This document shows positions 62,918 through 64,000 of a DNA stretch of 64,000 bases, piece after piece. The first letter of the stretch is position 1; each line of letters opens with the position of its first letter. Below the pieces are notes generated by a model. It was not told where the DNA came from, made no database searches, and worked only from the letters and a program-made list of their open reading frames with translations. A program made the translations under genes and the position numbers. Source of the stretch: Pseudahrensia aquimaris (lineage in GTDB: Bacteria > Pseudomonadota > Alphaproteobacteria > Rhizobiales > Rhizobiaceae); NCBI RefSeq assembly GCF_042676045.1, contig NZ_JBHTJV010000003.1:310001-374000 (forward strand). Direction: 5' to 3'.

Positions 62918-62998
62918 GTCAATCGCATCGCACCGCCATAGGATTGCAATGCACGTTTTTGGCCAAACTTTAGGCTACGCGTTTGGGAGGAGCATTCG

Positions 62999-63826
62999 GT
63001 GAGCGATTATATCGACGGACTGTTTGGCTTGGAGGGTAAGACCGCGCTCATCACTGGCGGGGCAACCGGTATTGGCCGCATGATGGCTGAGGCTTTGGTG
63101 CGAGCTGGTGCCCGGGTGCTGATCTGTTCACGCAAGGGCGATGCCTGCGAGGCGGTGGCTGTGGAGTTGAACGCACTGGACGCGAAAGGATCGGCGGAAG
63201 GCTTTGGTGGCGATCTGGCGACAGAGGAAAGCCATGCGGCGCTTGTGTCTGAAGTAATGTCTCGCACCGACGTGCTGCACATTCTGGCCAACAATGCAGG
63301 CGCGTCTTGGGGCGAACCGTTCGAGACGCATCCGCGCAAGGCCTGGGATAAGATCCTGACGTTGAACGTGACGGCTATGTTCGAATTGACACGAGACCTC
63401 ACACCTTTGTTGGAAGCATCCGCGTCAATCGATGATCCAGCACGGGTTATCAACACGTCGTCTACCATGGGCATCGTGCCGATAGCCGATGGGGCATACT
63501 CTTATACAGTGTCCAAAGGAGCGGTTTTGCATCTGACGAAGTTGCTCGCAAATGAATTCACTGCGCGTCGCATTACTGTCAACGCGATCTGCCCCGGCCC
63601 CTTCCCCAGTCGCATGACAGCTTTTGCGACCGCGACCGAAGAAGGCACTGATAAAGTTGCCCAAATGAACCCAATGGGGCGCGTCGGGCGGCCAGACGAT
63701 ATTGCAGGTTTGATGCTGTTTTTGTGCGGACGCGGCGGCGGCTATGTAACGGGTGCTGCGATTCCCGTAGACGGTGGATATTCCGTCGACACGGGCGACC
63801 GGCCAATTTTTCCAGATATGGGGTAA
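62999..63826 (+). CDS. Short-chain dehydrogenase/reductase
   Basis: A 275-residue SDR. Cofactor loop TGGATGIGR (about 19-27), NNAG at 98-101, catalytic Ser (about 154-155) and YSYTVSK with Tyr169 and Lys173 complete the classical site. CxSRKG after the second strand suggests NADP preference (inference). The start is GTG at 62999 with GGGAGGAG upstream, an excellent site. Divergent from the TetR gene; probably acts in the same pathway. The MaoC gene follows 4 bases after its stop. Confidence 0.93.
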   Translation: MSDYIDGLFGLEGKTALITGGATGIGRMMAEALVRAGARVLICSRKGDACEAVAVELNALDAKGSAEGFGGDLATEESHAALVSEVMSRTDVLHILANNAGASWGEPFETHPRKAWDKILTLNVTAMFELTRDLTPLLEASASIDDPARVINTSSTMGIVPIADGAYSYTVSKGAVLHLTKLLANEFTARRITVNAICPGPFPSRMTAFATATEEGTDKVAQMNPMGRVGRPDDIAGLMLFLCGRGGGYVTGAAIPVDGGYSVDTGDRPIFPDMG

Positions 63827-63830
63827 GACC

Positions 63831-64000
63831 ATGAGCGAGACGATCACACTCGATGAATTGAAAGCCCAGGTTGGCGGCGAACCGCGCTATTCGCGTTGGT
63901 TCACGCTGGATCAAAAGCGCATCGATCTGTTCGCGGACGTGACCGAAGACTGGCAATTCATTCACGTGAAGCCGGAGGCAGCAGCAAAGACGCAATTTGG
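63831..64000 (+). CDS. MaoC-family dehydratase (partial, cut by the window end)
   Basis: The first 56 residues: MSETITLDELKAQVGGEPR, then SRWFTLDQKRIDLFADVTEDWQFIHV, where the DxTxDxQxIH motif is the hydratase 2 active-site signature of MaoC-like enoyl-CoA hydratases. It is 4 bases after the SDR, same operon. The protein continues beyond the window. Confidence 0.88.
   Translation, partial: MSETITLDELKAQVGGEPRYSRWFTLDQKRIDLFADVTEDWQFIHVKPEAAAKTQF

Overview
The window looks like chromosomal DNA of an alphaproteobacterium of the order Hyphomicrobiales (Rhizobiales). The evidence is a two-cysteine Omp2b-type porin, dense ATGA-coupled gene pairs, and DUF1285, DUF4159/MoxR and helix-hairpin-helix proteins of the kind found in that order. 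Genus cannot be fixed from the sequence alone. Calls rest on motifs and on family knowledge; no database search was run.

Layout. 1-9.9 kb is housekeeping: an FAA-family hydrolase, a paired ABC exporter with a small membrane protein, trmL, a GNAT acetyltransferase, hemF, a CCA-adding enzyme, a Nudix CoA pyrophosphatase and a DUF1285 protein. 10.1-16.9 kb is a tightly coupled MoxR / DUF58 / DUF4159 / membrane-protein operon. 16.9-22.1 kb holds a GNAT, a glutathionyl-hydroquinone reductase, a metallophosphoesterase, a C-tail-anchored protein and a YcbB-type L,D-transpeptidase. 22.2-24.9 kb is leuA with an alpha/beta hydrolase downstream and, upstream, a previously unmarked 24-residue leader peptide with seven leucines, so leucine attenuation is likely. 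25.1-29.7 kb is an envelope operon: a 1104-residue OmpA-type protein with seven internal repeats, a 35-residue membrane microprotein, and a membrane-anchored HhH protein. A porin follows, then a two-component system (31.9-34.0 kb).

34.2-47.9 kb is the accessory part. A four-EF-hand secreted protein is followed by four large RTX-type calcium-binding proteins. They share one C-terminal module of about 270 residues ending in DFLFY but carry different N-terminal parts: two related unique heads, one nine-repeat ELWR propeller-like head, and one beta-strand-repeat head. Two decayed IS3-family remnants sit among them, and no type I exporter gene is seen. A tRNA-Ser(GCU) closes this block.

49-64 kb returns to metabolism: a TetR-controlled Tat-lipoprotein metallo-beta-lactamase-fold hydrolase with a pair of matching operator half-site motifs, a HAD phosphatase coupled to acetate kinase, and a catabolic cluster. 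That cluster combines a Liv-type ABC importer, an acyl-CoA synthetase, an MDR oxidoreductase, an acyl-CoA dehydrogenase and a TetR regulator on the minus strand, with a divergent SDR and MaoC hydratase. It fits uptake, CoA activation and beta-oxidation-like breakdown of a carboxylic acid whose identity is unknown.
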